From: Ochotona curzoniae
Taxonomy: Eukaryota; Chordata; Mammalia; Lagomorpha; Ochotonidae
Length of the DNA stretch: 64,000 nucleotides
Assembly (NCBI RefSeq): GCF_017591425.1
Contig: NW_024465885.1
Span: 33,922,501 to 33,986,500, forward strand
Direction of reading: 5' to 3'
Below, one piece after another: positions 1 to 12,110 of this stretch. How positions within the stretch are numbered: the stretch's first letter is position 1; each line of letters begins with the position of its first letter. The notes under the pieces are model-generated. The model had not been told where the DNA came from. It searched no databases and saw nothing but the letters and a program-made list of their open reading frames with translations. Made by a program: the position numbers and the translations under genes.

Positions 1-1168
1 AGGGTGTTTATCTCAGAGAATTGGGTTCTTTTTGATAGTATCAGTTACTACAAAAGAGTAAGCTGGCCCATTCCATCCTCGTGCCTTCTCCTTAGCCTGT
101 GAGCTCTCTGACGTGTGTCCCTTCATGTTGATGCTAGGAGCCATGTAGTGAAGCAGTTCGGGGCCCTATGAAAGTGCAGATAACATGATATTTAGATCCT
201 TCAGCCACCATAATCAGTAGCTGCACAAATTGCTCTGTAAGTTACCAAAGCTTGAGCTTGTTATAGCAATGAAATGTGTTTTTTGTCAAAGAATGATACT
301 TTATAGCAACGTAATTTAACAAAACGATATATCACATTGAGTCCATAAAATAACCTGACCTAGGGCTGAAGAGGATGGATAGCATATTTGATAACTTGCT
401 ATTTTGGGATTTCCAAATTGACCTTTTTACAGTGTTATGACTTATGATCTTTCTTAGTGTGTATTATAGCATGTGAAATTTATTCTATTCTTACAGTATT
501 CAACAACCATAAAAATATACTCTGAATCTACTGATACATTAAATGTTCAACTATTTCAATGTTCCCCTAAGTAGATTAACTCTTGCCACTCCCTATGAAA
601 TGACTGTATAATGCTTGGAATTTAGGACACTTTCTGGTAGGTGGTCAGTGTTATATGCTGCATTTGTCTAAAACAGGGTGAATTTTTGTCATGAAATTCC
701 TGTCTAGCCAGGAGATCTTTACTATTTGATCTAAAATTGGTGACAGCAAACTCAGAAGTATAGAATTATAATGGCTGAAGGATTAATGTCTTTCTTTCTA
801 AAAAATTTAAGAATATGGACTTAATACTTTTAGTACAAATCAACAAAACCAGCTTTTACTTGATGTGTTTCATGGAAACTTGAAAAAGATTCATAACCAC
901 AATTACTGATTGTATTATTAAGTTAGAGCTTTCTGGTTGTTAATTTGATGTATTTTTCAGGCTATATCATTGAAATCAGTGCAAAATCTTGTACACCTGA
1001 ATCTACCCAAAATTTTCACCTACATTCCTCTTTTTTTCTATATTAACTTCTTTCCCTTAACAATTTATTTCCTTAGCATGACAATATTAATGAAGAAATT
1101 GAATCAATTCCAAAATGACATTCTATCAAATTAAACCCAACAGCTGTTGTCTGTGTGTGACAGTTATC
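1..1168. other. AT-rich unique DNA, no gene seen
   Basis: I see no open frame of useful length, no recognisable repeat and no RNA gene here. The sequence is AT-rich with short homopolymer runs only, as expected of intergenic or intronic mammalian DNA. Confidence 0.6.
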
Positions 1169-1507
1169 AATCTTCATAGTTTTTTTTTTTAAAGATTTGC
1201 TTATTTTTATTAGAAAGTCAGATTTACAGAGAGAAGGAGAGACAGAAAGATCTTCCTTTCACTGATTCATTCCAAAAATGGCCACAGTGTTCAAGTCGAG
1301 CCAATCCTGAACCAGGAGCCAGGAGCACTGGTTCAGGATCCCAAGGCTTTGGGCCATCCTCTACTGCTTTCCCAGGCTACAAGCAGGGAGTTGGATAGGA
1401 AGTGGAACAGCTAGGATTCGAACCTGTGCTGATATGGTATCCTGATGCATGCAAGATAAGGAATTTAGCCACTAGCCTACTGTACTGGGCCCAATCTTCA
1501 TAGTTTT
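1169..1507 (-). mobile_element. CSINE (lagomorph C-repeat SINE) with target-site duplication
   Basis: A tRNA-derived, Pol III-type SINE in reverse orientation. The T-rich tail and AAAGATTTG..ATTAGAAAGTCAGATTTACAGAGAG lie at the left, and the tRNA-like head ends in TGGGCCC at 1492. The body is about 1185-1492. It is flanked by a 15-bp direct repeat (aatcttcatagtttt at 1169-1183 and 1493-1507), which is the target-site duplication. Read on the insertion strand the nick is TT/AAAACT, typical of L1 endonuclease. Divergence from the youngest copies is moderate. It is not a gene; open frames inside are incidental. Confidence 0.93.
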
Positions 1508-3560
1508 AACTGATTGTATTTTATTTAAATATGACAAAAATATTTTAGAAACAAAATGTGTCTGACTTACCTTTCCATTCTGTGGAAAAATTACAATTGT
1601 TTTGAAGTCAATGTTTCAAATACACAGGCAGGACATTGTGTATTTATCCCTAGTGTAGGCTTCAGTATCAAACTCACCTCTAGGAAACACAGTGTACCCA
1701 CAGCAGAGTCACTGTCTTTTCTTTCAATTTTGTATTGTTATGCAGTAAAACAGAATGGATCTTCATAGCCTAAAAAATATCTATCTATCTATCTAGTTAT
1801 ATGTATGTATACTATTTATATAGTTTTATATAGTTTACGTATATATAGTTATATATATATATTTTTTTCTTCATCATTACTTTCTTTCTTCATTTTCTTT
1901 TACTTAACCTTCTTTCTTTGCTTTGCTTCTTTTCATCATCACTTTGCTTTCCTCAAATAATGATAGTTAATTCCCAACAAGAATGCATCAGGAATAATCC
2001 GATACATAAAAGTATGATTTTTATTTTATCAAATAGCCACATAATTTGTTTCACACACACATATACACATACACTACTGCATTTATTGTGGTTTAGGGAA
2101 AGAGGCTCAAAAACAATATAAGCGTAACAGTGAAAAACAGAGAGCCATCTAAGCAGAAGAAGGAAGAAGGTCTTATAGAAAAATGTACATCTTGAATTGA
2201 TACTTCAGGCCTCGGGTTTTAACAGTGCTGTGGGAAATTCCATGGCAAACATTCTTTTAATACAATGTTATCAATGTAATATTTTTCAGAAACATTTGCA
2301 GTGTCTACACATAGGTGTGTTTTGAAAAATGCCATGATATTTTCTTTGTGTGTGTGTGTGATATTTTCTAATTGTGTCAAGATTATGAAGTTGCAAGCAT
2401 ACTTTCTCTGTAGAGAGGGTACATCTACTTCAGTGTTGCTGAGGAAAAACTGCCTTTCAGAAAAATGTTTTTCATAAAGTTACATTTCCGCCTTAGAAAA
2501 GATTTGCTAGAATTACATTTGCTAAATTGTGAACTCAGTTTTTCATGTCTTTGCCTAGATATTTTTCCTGGCCTGCCATTACAATGAATACAAGTACGTG
2601 CCCAAAGGAAGAAAAGTACTTTGGATTTGAGTTCTAATTTTCATTACCTTTAGTGACACTCAACTGTATAGTATTCTCTGTAAAAATGTAGGGTTCCTGG
2701 TGTCTCGTTATGGACTCAGAACATTGTATAATGTCAGCACTTTATGCAAGAAAAAATATTTTTAATGCCGGATTACTATAAGATATCTTGTCTGCAATGC
2801 CCAATAAAGCAAGTTATTGCTATAATAGTTTCCAAGTTGACACATTGCACTAAATATAAGAAGCAGATATCTTCAGCGTGATGTCCCTGAACAGTGTAAG
2901 GTTGTTTTAGCACTTGGTTAAGATTGAGTGTGGGCACTATTTTCACAGTAAATGCAGAATGCATATTTTCTCATTACATGAGCTTCTCTGGTTTTACTTT
3001 GTTGTTGGATTTTAAAATAGCAACTTCATCTTTGACATGCATCTTCTTTATACCAGCTATTAAAATGTTCATAGTCCTGAATAACATCTATAAATTTAGT
3101 CATGTGTCTGCTTTATTATTTCCATTAGTAATTTACTGTGGTTGAATTGGCTTTGAGAAAATATAGATTAATCATCTTCACCAACCCAATTTTATTTTAG
3201 CTGTTCAATTTAAAATGTTGCTTCATACATACATATTATCATATGCAATGTACTGGAAAGACAATATCTTTGTAAAATAATCTATAGTTATGGGACAGAG
3301 ATTTGCACTTCACAGCTGGATATGTTGGGCAGTATTTCTTGCGCAAAGTATGGATACATGCCTTATCTAGATCATTTTATTCACTTCCACAGTGTGTTCT
3401 CTGGGGATGTTTGCTACATGCTGAAATAAATTTAATAGTCAAGCAGAAGTAAAACTTTTATAATGAAATCAAATATTGTAAATTCCTTTTTATAATGCCT
3501 GTATTAAATAATAAAATTCATAGGGTAATTTATTCAAGCAACACTGATGATGTAGTCCAT
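1508..3560. other. AT-rich unique DNA with short microsatellites, no gene seen
   Basis: Apart from the TATC/TA repeat near 1.8 kb, a short CA run near 2.06 kb and a TG run near 2.35 kb, nothing is recognisable. Open frames at 1556-1768, 1918-2121 and 2924-3145 are 60-75 codons, AT-driven and match no family I know. Confidence 0.5.
1780..1866. repeat. (TATC)n / (TA)n microsatellite
   Basis: CTAT units at about 1781-1794 are followed by degenerate TATG, TATA and TA repeats up to a T run. Likely to be length-polymorphic. Confidence 0.85.
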
Positions 3561-3564
3561 AATG

Positions 3565-3882
3565 ACTTGGTGTTAAGTAGTGTATAAACACTGGGTCACT
3601 GCAACACCAGCATTCCATAGAGGTATAAGTTTGTGTTCTGGCTGTTCCGCTTTCTTTCTTTCTGGATCTCTGCTGATGGTGTTATGGAAGAAGGGAGTGA
3701 AGCAGAGGATGGCCTGTGTTTTGGGGCCCCTTAGGGCCCCAAACCAAGTAGGCTCCTGGTTCCCAGTTCCTGGTTTCTGACAAGTGAATCTCTGGTTTTT
3801 AAGGGCATTTGGAGTGGACAGAGGACCTCTCTTTTTCTCTCTCCTCTCTCTGTAACTCTCCTTTCAGATAAAATAAGAACAT
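3565..3882 (+). mobile_element. Degraded CSINE
   Basis: An old plus-strand C repeat. Recognisable blocks in order are GGCTGTTCCGCTTTC (mid region), AGCAGAGGATGGCC, GGCTCCTGGTTCCCAG, GGGCATTTGGAGTGGA and the pyrimidine tail CTCTCTCCTCTCTCTGTAACTCTCCTTTCAGATAAAATAA. The head is poorly preserved and no target-site duplication is visible. The open frame at 3580-3780 is inside it and is not a gene. Confidence 0.75.
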
Positions 3883-3999
3883 ATTAAAAATGGGAACAGA
3901 AAAATAGTAATACTGAAGAAGTTATTATATTTTAAATTCTGCTCTAAGGATTTGTCATAAATTACATTGTGTAGCCTGAACTACATCCATATTATATAG

Positions 4000-4133
4000 T
4001 TATTTATTTACTGTTTCCACTTTACAACAGGGTAAATTCAAGGACAGCAAGGTTAAATAATTTGCCCAGGTCTTGCAACTGATACATTAGGCAGCCAGAA
4101 TTAAATGCACGTGGTTTGACCCTAGAAGCCAGT
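4000..4133 (-). repeat. MIR SINE fragment
   Basis: Reverse-orientation MIR core. It has TTTCCACTTTACAACAGGGTAA, then AAGGTTAAATAATTTGCCCAGGTCTTGCAACTGATA, then GCAGCCAGAATTAAATGCACGTGG. This is the usual antisense MIR order (count-your-change block, TTGCCCAAGGTCACAC block, GCTGGGATTCGAACCC block). An ancient element shared by mammals. Confidence 0.85.
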
Positions 4134-4761
4134 CCACATTAATCCTAATGTGATGCTGCCTGCCACATAATGGTGAATAACAGAGTTGCCACAGATAGTA
4201 TGTGTGTGAGAGAGAAACAAACTGGTTTATCTTTGCTTTGTAGTGAGTTATATGGGAAGAGTAAGTAATAAAAGCCCAGGAACACATTAAAAGGGCCAGC
4301 TAGAACTGCTTTGGAACTAAATAAATAAGAAATGATGAGAAAAGAGAATTTTTTAATCTTATCTTGGTGTTATATTTTTATTTGGCTATGGTAGTAACTT
4401 GCAGGAAAATGCATTAAGCAGATACTATTGAATGGGTAATTAATCAGATATGACATCTGCAAAATAATAAAAAAAAAATCAGTGAAACCCTATAATTCTT
4501 GAGAAATCCACAGGGTCGCATGTAGATAAGTCTAAGAATACTTGCTGTAGGCCTTGTTGCATTCTTAGTCTACTACATCTAAAAGCATATGACAGTTATA
4601 AAGAGCCGTAAGACTTACTTAGGTTTCAGTATTTAGTTTACTACAAGAATGCATCATAAAACTAATGAAAGGTGGGGAAAAAAAAGCCCACTACTTCCAT
4701 TATCTCATCTCTCCATTTTTTAAAAGACCTACTTAATCATAACCTTTCTCCTCTCTGTATG

Positions 4762-4850
4762 TGCAGGAAGCTATATCAGAAGAGATGAGTCTAGAACCCA
4801 GGCACTTGATGTGGGACACAGGAATCCCAAGCAGATTAACTTGCTGTATG
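4762..4850 (-). repeat. CSINE head fragment
   Basis: A truncated old C repeat in reverse orientation. GTCTAGAACCCAGGCACTTGATGTGGGACACAGGAATCCCAAGC.GATTAACTTGCTG corresponds to the antisense B-box to head region of the older rabbit-type C repeat. The body and tail are missing. Confidence 0.65.
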
Positions 4851-4911
4851 TAATGTTTTCTTTGAAATAATTTCACAGTTTATAACACTTGGAAAAAAAG
4901 AAGGAATTAGC

Positions 4912-5210
4912 TGAATTCTCTCCTTACATGGGGTGGAATTCCATGTGGGCACCAGTTTATGTCCTGGCTGCTCCACTTTAAGTTTTCTGCTTGTGGCCCT
5001 GGAAAGCAGTAGAGGACAGTCCAAAGTCTTGGAACCCTGTACGCAAGTGGGGGATCCAAAAGAGGCTCCTGGATCTTGATTTCAGAAAGGCTTAGCTCTG
5101 GTTGTTGCAACAATTTGGGGAGTAGACCAGCTGACAGAAGATCTTTCTCTCTGATTCTCTTTCTTTTTGTACACCAATAAGTAAATGAATAAATAAATAA
5201 ATAAATAGCA
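4912..5210 (+). mobile_element. CSINE, moderately diverged
   Basis: Plus-strand C repeat running from about CTTACATGGGGTGGAATTCCATGTGGGCACC through CTGCTTGTGGCCCTGGAAAGCAGTAGAGGA, GAGGCTCCTGGATC, ATTTGGGGAGTAGACCAGC and AGAAGATCTTTCTCTCT to an AATA-rich tail at 5175-5205. The first bases of the head are lost. The three minus-strand frames overlapping it are SINE artefacts. Confidence 0.88.
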
Positions 5211-5588
5211 AGACTTTATTAGAATGCTTACAAGCTAAAACAATATATGATGAAGGAGAAAAATCATATATATTTGTAAACTGCATATATATTCAAAAAT
5301 TCCCATATATTCATAAAATATTACAGAGGGAATAGTCTTATTTTCCACATGGATTTTAGTAAAATTATACACTTTTTGTCTCAGAGAGGTAAGTTAGTTC
5401 ATGAAGTCATATTTCTGGCAAAATCATAGAGTTCACATGAAGGAACCTGTTAAAGGAAGAAAACTGGTGAATCTGTTCTATGAGAACATGCTAACAACTG
5501 CTGATACAAAGGGGTTGTTTTAAAATTTGGAATTTGTGCAGGAAAAAATAAAACAAAATAGGCAAGTAAGTCTTTTGTAACCAAGACT

Positions 5589-5616
5589 TTTGTTGTTGTT
5601 GTTGTTGTTGTTGTTC
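5589..5616. repeat. (GTT)n microsatellite
   Basis: About nine consecutive TTG/GTT units. Confidence 0.9.
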
Positions 5617-5669
5617 ACCTCAAAGACTGGGTGAACTTCCTCTGCTTCTACTGTGGGGTAGATTTGAGC

Positions 5670-5855
5670 ACTTTCAATGCTGACAGCATCATCTAGTGTT
5701 TCACAGAAGGGCTGACACCTAGAATCACCATGGGAGCACTTAAAACTCTGATGTATGTGCTTCCCTACAGATTAAGACTTAATTGGTCCTGAATGCAGAT
5801 CTGCTCTTTTTGAAAGCTCCCCAAGTGATTCTGATGTACATCCATTGTTGACAAC
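5670..5855 (+). repeat. MER5A-like hAT DNA-transposon relic
   Basis: AGAATCACCATGGGAGCACTTAAAA resembles the MER5A block CATCACCTGGGAACTTGTTAGAAA. CCCCAAGTGATTCTGATGTACA near the right end resembles the closing CCAGGTGATTCTGATGCAC block. MER5A is a non-autonomous Charlie-group element. The terminal inverted repeats are not clear, so the edges are approximate. Confidence 0.7.
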
Positions 5856-6535
5856 AAAGGATCCAGATTTCTATAGCTAGTGGAAATCAGAGTGATTATT
5901 TATTAACAGTTAATATTCAAATAGAAGTATCCCTCTGTCATAAGCCAGATCATTGGCCAATTTTCCTTTCTTGTATTACCTAGAATATTAATGTTAAAAG
6001 AAATTGTATTTCTAAGGAGTTTATAATTAAACGAGTCAATATGGAAAATCCCAAGCTATTTACAGGTAAAGAAAACAGAATATGTTATTTGAAAAAGTCC
6101 TCAGCAAGGAATTTCAGTTTTGCTGATTCAGTAGCCTATTTTTATAAAGGAAACTTATGCTTTTGATTGAGAGGGATATTTGTAAACAGGCAACATTAAC
6201 AGGTGCACTTGTCAGAGGTGATGGACGAACCAACCCTGACTTAGCCAAAGTCACAAAAGACATACACTTAGGAAGAAAATAGTGGCATACATGTAGAAGG
6301 CAATGGTGCATTTTCCAGAAGCTTGTTATAACCTGAAAGAAAATTGAAATGACAGTTTAGTATTCTACTGTTGTGGAATAAAGTAGCATGTTAACATATT
6401 CCTACTCATACAGATCTTCTCTGGTAGAGAGAGAGAGAGTGTGCCATAAGACTTAGGTGTCAACATCTAGTTTACTTTAAGACTGCATTACAAAACAAAT
6501 GCAAGGTGGAAACAAAACCCACTAGCTTTCTTATC

Positions 6536-6585
6536 CCGTGTGTGTAGGTGGGTGTGGGTGCGGGTGTGGGTGTGACTGTGTGTGA
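6536..6585. repeat. (TGTGGG)n-like GT-rich tract
   Basis: Imperfect GTGGGT units are followed by TGTG repeats. The strand asymmetry is G/T on the plus strand. Confidence 0.8.
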
Positions 6586-6642
6586 AACCTTTAACATGGC
6601 TTCCAAAAATTGTGTTTAATCAATGAACTCTAGGTGTGAATT

Positions 6643-6968
6643 TTTTTTAAGATTTATTTTATTTTATTTTGATTGGAAAGGCGGATATACAGAGAGGAGA
6701 GACAGAGAGGAAGATCTTCTGTCCGATGATTCACTCCCCAAGTGAGCGCAATGGCTGATGCCATACCGGTCTGAAGCCAGGAGCCTCTTCCGGGTCTCCC
6801 ACGTGGGTGCAGGGTCCCAAAGCTTTGGGCCATCCTCGACTGCTTTCCCAGGCCACAGGCAGGGAGCTGGAAGGGAAGTGGGGCTGCCGGGGATTAGAAC
6901 TGGTGCCCATATGGAATCCCGGGCGTGCAAGGCGAGGACCTTAACCACTGCGCCATCGCTCCGAGCCC
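6643..6968 (-). mobile_element. Young CSINE
   Basis: Full-length C repeat in reverse orientation, very close to the other young copies. It has TTTTAAGATTTATTTTATTTT, GGAAAGGCGGATATACAGAGAG, GAAGATCTTCTGTCCGATGATTCACTCCCCAAGTGAGCGCAA, GGAGCCTCTTCCGGGTCTCCCACG and a tRNA-like head ending GCGCCATCGCTCCGAGCCC. A short possible duplication, GAATT, borders it, which is weak evidence. Open frames on both strands here (117 and 83 codons) are SINE read-through. Confidence 0.95.
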
Positions 6969-6971
6969 GAA

Positions 6972-7018
6972 TTAAAAACAAAACAAAACAAAACAAAACA
7001 AACAAATAAACAAACAAA
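6972..7018. repeat. (AAACA)n simple repeat
   Basis: Tandem AAAACA/AAACA units between two C repeats. Confidence 0.9.
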
Positions 7019-7300
7019 AACTTTTATTCATTTATTTAAAAGGCAGAGTTCAAGAGAGAGAAGAGGAGAACCAGAAGGAGAGATCTTTTAGTCCTTGGTC
7101 ATTTCCCAAATGGCCACAACATCTGGAGCTGTGCCAGCTAGAATTCAGCGGACCTAGGAATTCTCATTCTCCTATGAGTGTTCAGGGCATCCAGCAAGTA
7201 CTTAGGCTGCCCTCTGCTCCCACCACCCCCAGCAACCAGCATGGGGTATCCAGAACTTGGATTGGCAGCATATGTGATGTGAGCACACCATAAGCTTCGT
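7019..7300 (-). mobile_element. Old CSINE
   Basis: Reverse-orientation older C repeat. It begins TTTTATTCATTTATTTAAAAGGCAGAG and continues AGGAGAGATCTTTTAGTCC, CATTTCCCAAATGGCCACAAC, GGAGCTGTGCCAGC and GGGGTATCCAGAACTTGG. It lies directly beside the young copy, separated only by the AAACA repeat. Confidence 0.75.
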
Positions 7301-7503
7301 TATAACTAGGTATGGTTTTTGTTCTCAGGTTTTATATTCAGATTAGCTGGCAGTGAGCTAAGTTTCATCTTTAAAGGTCTTGACACTCATGTCCAATCTG
7401 GTCATGAAGTGTCTTCTATTCAGATATTCAATAATTTCATCCTTAGCTAATTTGTTCACAATGTTTAATTTCAAAGATGACTCTTAGGACTGTTTTAAAT
7501 TGT

Positions 7504-7772
7504 AGCCTTGGTGAATGTGCTTTTGGTTCAGTGGTTAAGGCATACCTTGGCACATCCACATTTCCTATCAGGGAGCCTGGGTTCATTTCCTGACTCTGCT
7601 GTCCATTCCAGCTTCTTGATAATGTACAAGATGGGATGCAGCATCTGATGGCTCAGTACCTTGGTTCCCTGTCACCCATGTGAAACATTTCAAATTGAGT
7701 TGAGGCTCCTGATTTTCTGGGAGGTAAAGCAGTAGATGGAGTATTTCTGTCTTTCTGCCATTGAAATCAATC
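7504..7772 (+). mobile_element. Old CSINE
   Basis: Plus-strand older C repeat. The head is TTTGGTTCAGTGGTTAAGGC with a degraded A box, followed by GAGCCTGGGTTCATTTCCTGACTCTGC (B box and mid region), GATGGCTCAGTACCTTGGTTCCCTG, CCATGTGAAA and GAGGCTCCTGATTTTCTGG. The right edge grades into an ATCA-rich run at 7768-7790. Confidence 0.78.
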
Positions 7773-7799
7773 AATCTATCGATCAATCAGTGAAGTTGC

Positions 7800-10280
7800 T
7801 TCAGTCTATCCTCTAGTATTATTATGACTTTATTTCAAAGAACATACTCACTCACCTTAGAGAAAAATGCTTGTCAATCTTGATTATGTACTTTGTTCAC
7901 AAGCGTGTCATAAAATCACTTGTAAAATTTTCATCTACATCTTTTACAGCTTTAGCTATATTGGGCTATCACACATCTTTTCTACATTTCTTTATAATCC
8001 CAACGGAAATGATAAACATGTCTTTATAATTCTAAGACTTTTACATTTAGCCCTGTTGGAAACAATGAGATAACCAATTATGGTTTAAAAATGTTTAAAT
8101 ACATCGTGCATTTTTCAAACATGAATACTTGATGGTAATGAAAATTGAAGTCCAAAATTATGTGTGTATATTTAGCAGTAAGTTTCAGTGTATCCCGTTG
8201 AGTAAGGTGGAGAAAAATTCACACAATATATTGTTATATGAATACATAGTAAAATTGAGGCCAAAGTTAGTATGTTATTTTATAAGACTATATATGGTAA
8301 TTGTGACAAGAGTAATGTGCAAACAACTTTCTCTTTCTTTCCATAGATTCTAGTTATTTTCAGTTTGTGGAAATTCATGCAGAGGCTAAATTGCAAAGCA
8401 TACATTTTTGTCTACACTTTTAGAATTTAGTGAAATATTTTAAGAATATAGAAAAAATTGCCAGAATCTGAGCTGTACATTTGAACATTTCAATCATCTA
8501 TCTCTCTATCACAATAATTTAGACAATTGATTTCAATCAACTTGTCTTCCCAAGTTGCATTTAATTCATTATAGTCCCTACCCATTTATTTTTAGTGTAG
8601 AAGAACAAAGCAAAAATATGAATTTTCTTTTTCACAATTATACATAATGATATTGCTTAATTCTTACCTCAAAATGGTTTTCAACAAAAATCTATTTTAT
8701 TAAGCACTCTGTCTGCAAACCTTTACCATATAAAATATATTAGCAGTATTGTTTTTCAAATTGGCAAAAAGTTCAAATAATGCATGAATAAGTCTCCTTA
8801 ATATTAGGCCCATTGTTCTAGATCATACTAACTCGAAGTGGCATGTTTCTTATTAATTACACATAAAACACAACACCGTTGTTATCAAACATGGTTAAAC
8901 ATTTGAAACTCATAGTGTGTGCTTTTGATTATTTGTAAATTGGTTTAAATGCTTGTGAAAGTATGTATGCAAATCATGGACAAGTTAAAGTGCTCTCTGA
9001 AGTTTTTTTTTAATCTGTTTAAGCTTATTTTTCCCTCACTTTCTTCACATTTATTGGCTGGAGAAAACCTTTAAGGAGGTGAAAATATATTAATCTCATT
9101 ATGAAGAGAAACGAATTATGCACTACTGGATGTACTGAATTTTCGAAGGTCAAAGGGTATTAGTGGTTTGGGTGAGGGGAGAATTTCTTGTGGTTTTAGT
9201 CTCTTCTCTAAATAACATAAAATATGTGCCCAGGTTTGCCCAGAAATACACAAATCATTATATGTTAAAGTTTCAAGTTTATAGCATGGAATTACTACCA
9301 GGATGTAAATTTTGATTTATCTGAGCAGATACTGTAATTACAATTCTTGTTTTTTTTCCCTTTTTTTTTTTAAAAATTGATAGACTATTGTCTATGTGAT
9401 GATTAAGAATGAGGCATATTTTTTAAACATGTATTCTACAATAAGTTGGAAACAATGTGCAGAAGTATTATTTTCTGGGAAATGCCTGCTCATGAAAGCA
9501 ATGCAAGTAAAAGTGTTTTATTCATAATTATATAAATTGAATTTCTTTGATTTAAAAAAATGACAAAAATAAATTTTGAAAATGGAAAGAAAATTCTAAT
9601 ATCTCTTGTATAATCTAAGTTTAACTACAAATTTGTGTATCCATTGCTGATTAATGAGTGTTGCTTCATTTTACTAAGCAGACTCAATTAAAATTATGTT
9701 TTTTATATTTATTCATGCTGTGCCACATTTGAGTCTTGTTTATTTATTTATGACCTCCAAACCATATTTTCCTTCTCTCCTCTGAGCAAAAATAAATAAA
9801 GACAATTTTTCATTGTTGAATCAATTTCACTTTTCCGTACTTCCATCCTATTCCCAGCAATGTGCAGTTAGAGGGCCTTGGAAGTCTGCTGAAGAGAATC
9901 CATGTTTCACTCTGGTTTTTTATAATGTATTTTAAAGTCAAGAGTTAAAGATATTCTAAATGAAATATAAAAATTATATGACTCAAATCAAGCAAGTGAA
10001 AGGTGATAACATATGTGGCTCTAGTTATTAAAACTTTACCCTTTCTTGGGAATACACCGTATAAATTTGTTGATCATTGTGCCTTGGGTATTAATTAGAC
10101 CTAACACTACTGAATGAGCACATTAGTGAGATAACACCTTAGATTGTCTTGAGAGTTGAAATCCATAGAGGAAATTAAGTCAGCAAAGGTCAGACAAAAT
10201 CTCTGAGCTTCTAGACCGCAGATTTTATGCAGATAATATATACCTTTTAAAACATTTGAAATCAACATTTGTTCATTTAA
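7800..10280. other. AT-rich unique DNA, no gene seen
   Basis: About 2.5 kb without a recognised repeat. Frames at 7867-8073 and 8129-8353 are short, AT-driven and overlap no known family. Poly-T/poly-A stretches occur near 9.0 and 9.36 kb. Confidence 0.5.
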
Positions 10281-10670
10281 TTTATTTTCTTAAAATATTT
10301 TTATTGATGTGAAAGGAACAGATTTCATGTATTTAATATAGAGCTTTAAGAGCACCTCACCCTTTTTCCTTCCCTCCCTCACTCTCTCTTTTCCTTCCTT
10401 ATTTTTCTTTTAATGTTAACAATGCCATGTATTCAATTTACTTTAGAAACACAGCCCGCCAGCAAATAACAAATTTTACAAGCAGTAGGTGGAAAAATCA
10501 TTGTTCCTCAAGATATGAACAAGGGTCATAAAAAAATAGTGAGCTCAAAAGTGTCAATTTTGCTCAGACATATTACATCATTTTGTACTTTGTGTGTTAG
10601 TTACCAAAAATCAGGAAAACATATGACATTTCTTTTTTAAGAGTGTCTTGTTCACTAAGTGTATTTCTAA
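10281..10670 (-). mobile_element. L1 3' end (3' UTR and end of ORF2), reverse orientation
   Basis: A typical lagomorph-type L1 3' terminus read antisense. It contains ATTTTTATTGATG..GAACAGATTTCATGTATTTAATATA, a CCTTCCCTCC pyrimidine tract, TTTAATGTTAACAATG, TTGTTCCTCAAGATATGAAC, CATTTTGTACTTTGTG..TTAGTTACCA, AGGAAAACATATGACATTTCTT and TTCACTAAGTGTA. ORF2 coding sequence is not preserved here. It may belong with the reverse-transcriptase fragment at 11.7 kb, but the intervening body is missing. Confidence 0.75.
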
Positions 10671-11257
10671 ACATCTGTCATATGCTTAAAATAAAAGTAT
10701 TTGATGAACCTAATTTTCACTAAGTATAAATGCTAACATTGATGATAGTCTTTTATTTAACTAGTTCTACTTGTTTTAAACAGCCACAGTGAAAATACTA
10801 TAGCTTTACTCATCCTGGTTATAAGTAATTTGAATAGTCTTCCTTCTGTTTTTTCTCTGTTGTCCACATTTCAAGTTTGCAGTATAAGGAGAATCTTGCT
10901 AAGGAAATACAAGTAAGGAACTAAATAAAAGTATGAAAAAATTAGCAATGTGGGGAGGAGATAACTCTCCAAATATGTATTAACAAAAGTATCATCAGTT
11001 AATAGATGATAAATATTTTTCTATTTTAGCAAAATAAAAACCTATAATGTCTGGAAATCAGAACAAATTTTATAACTATGTGATCCCTCACATTCAGTGG
11101 TGATATTATGACATCATTTCTATCCGTAAGTTATTTTTAATAACATTATTTAATATATAAAACTGAAAGTATACAAATTAGTATGGTCTGAATAATTGAG
11201 GTTCCCTCAGTCTGTAGTATTTGTCACTTTAGCAAGATCATTTTTTAAAACAAATGC

Positions 11258-11658
11258 AAGATGGGCTGCATATGGTACTTTAGTGAAGATATGGGGTTCA
11301 CCTATGCTGTGCTGAGCGCCTGGGTAGAGTCACAGCTTTCCTCCTACCCAGTTTCCCGTTCATGCGTGTCCTCACTAGGTAATATGTGATGACTGAGATG
11401 ATTAAGTCGTAGTCGCTCAGTTGGGAGAATTGATCGTTGTTCCTTGTCCTTTGCTTCCGATTGGCCCAGCAAGGATAGTGAGGGACTTTGGAGTGCAAAC
11501 TAGCAAAAGATAGATTTCACCCTCCCCAGCTTGCCTCACTCTACCGCTGTCTGTAACTCTACCTCTGCTTACCTCTTCGTGCCTCTGTCTCTACCTTCTG
11601 TGTGTCTATGTGCAACTATCTCTGTGTGTCTCTCTGCTTTTGGAATTAAATAAATACT
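11258..11658 (+). mobile_element. Old CSINE with an expanded pyrimidine tail
   Basis: Plus-strand older C repeat. CTACCCAGTTTCCCGTTCATGCG, GTAATATGTGATGACTGAGATGATTAAGT, GATTGGCCCAGCAAGGATAGTGAGGGACTTTGGAGTG and CTGTCTGTAACTCTACCTCTG match the order of the rabbit-type C repeat. The usual CT-rich 3' part is stretched to about 140 bp with CTCTGTCTC-like units before the AATAAATA tail, making it longer than the roughly 330-bp norm. Confidence 0.7.
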
Positions 11659-11734
11659 ATACAGTTCTTAAATCAGGAAGAACTGATTCCAAATGAAAAT
11701 AATCCATTAACAGTTAACAATACTGGATTTTTTT

Positions 11735-12110
11735 TTCTAGAGAAGTTTTTCATAATAAACGCCACATGGTCTGGGGGAATGATCTGTCTGTTTCATATAC
11801 TGTTGGATTGCGTTGCCTAGTATTTTGTTGAGGATTTTTGCATCTGTGTTCATCAGGCATATCTGTCTGTAGGTGTTTCTCACTGTGTTTCTGTCTGGCT
11901 TGGGTATTAAGGTGATATTGCTTTCATAAAAAAAAAAAGCGTTTGGAATGATTGTCTCTTCTTTCATTTTGAGTAAGTTGTGGAGGACTGAAGTAAGTTT
12001 TTGAAGTGTTTGGTAGAATTCAGCAGTGAAATCAACCAATTTTCAGCTTTTCTTTGTTGGGAAAGATTGAATTATTGATTCATTCTTATTCCAGTCCTGG
12101 AAGTATTTGA
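11735..12110 (-). pseudogene. L1 ORF2 reverse-transcriptase fragment
   Basis: A 100-codon minus-strand frame at 11737-12039 carries hallmarks of the L1 ORF2 reverse transcriptase. In order these are FTAEFYQTLQKLTSVLHNL, NAFFFYESNITLIPKPDRNT, QICLMNTDAKILNKILGNAI and a degraded IHHDQVGF-like block. This is the fingers region just upstream of the catalytic motifs. It is a decayed fragment: no catalytic YADD is included and the frame breaks on both sides. The homology continues a little upstream to about 12110. Confidence 0.9.
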
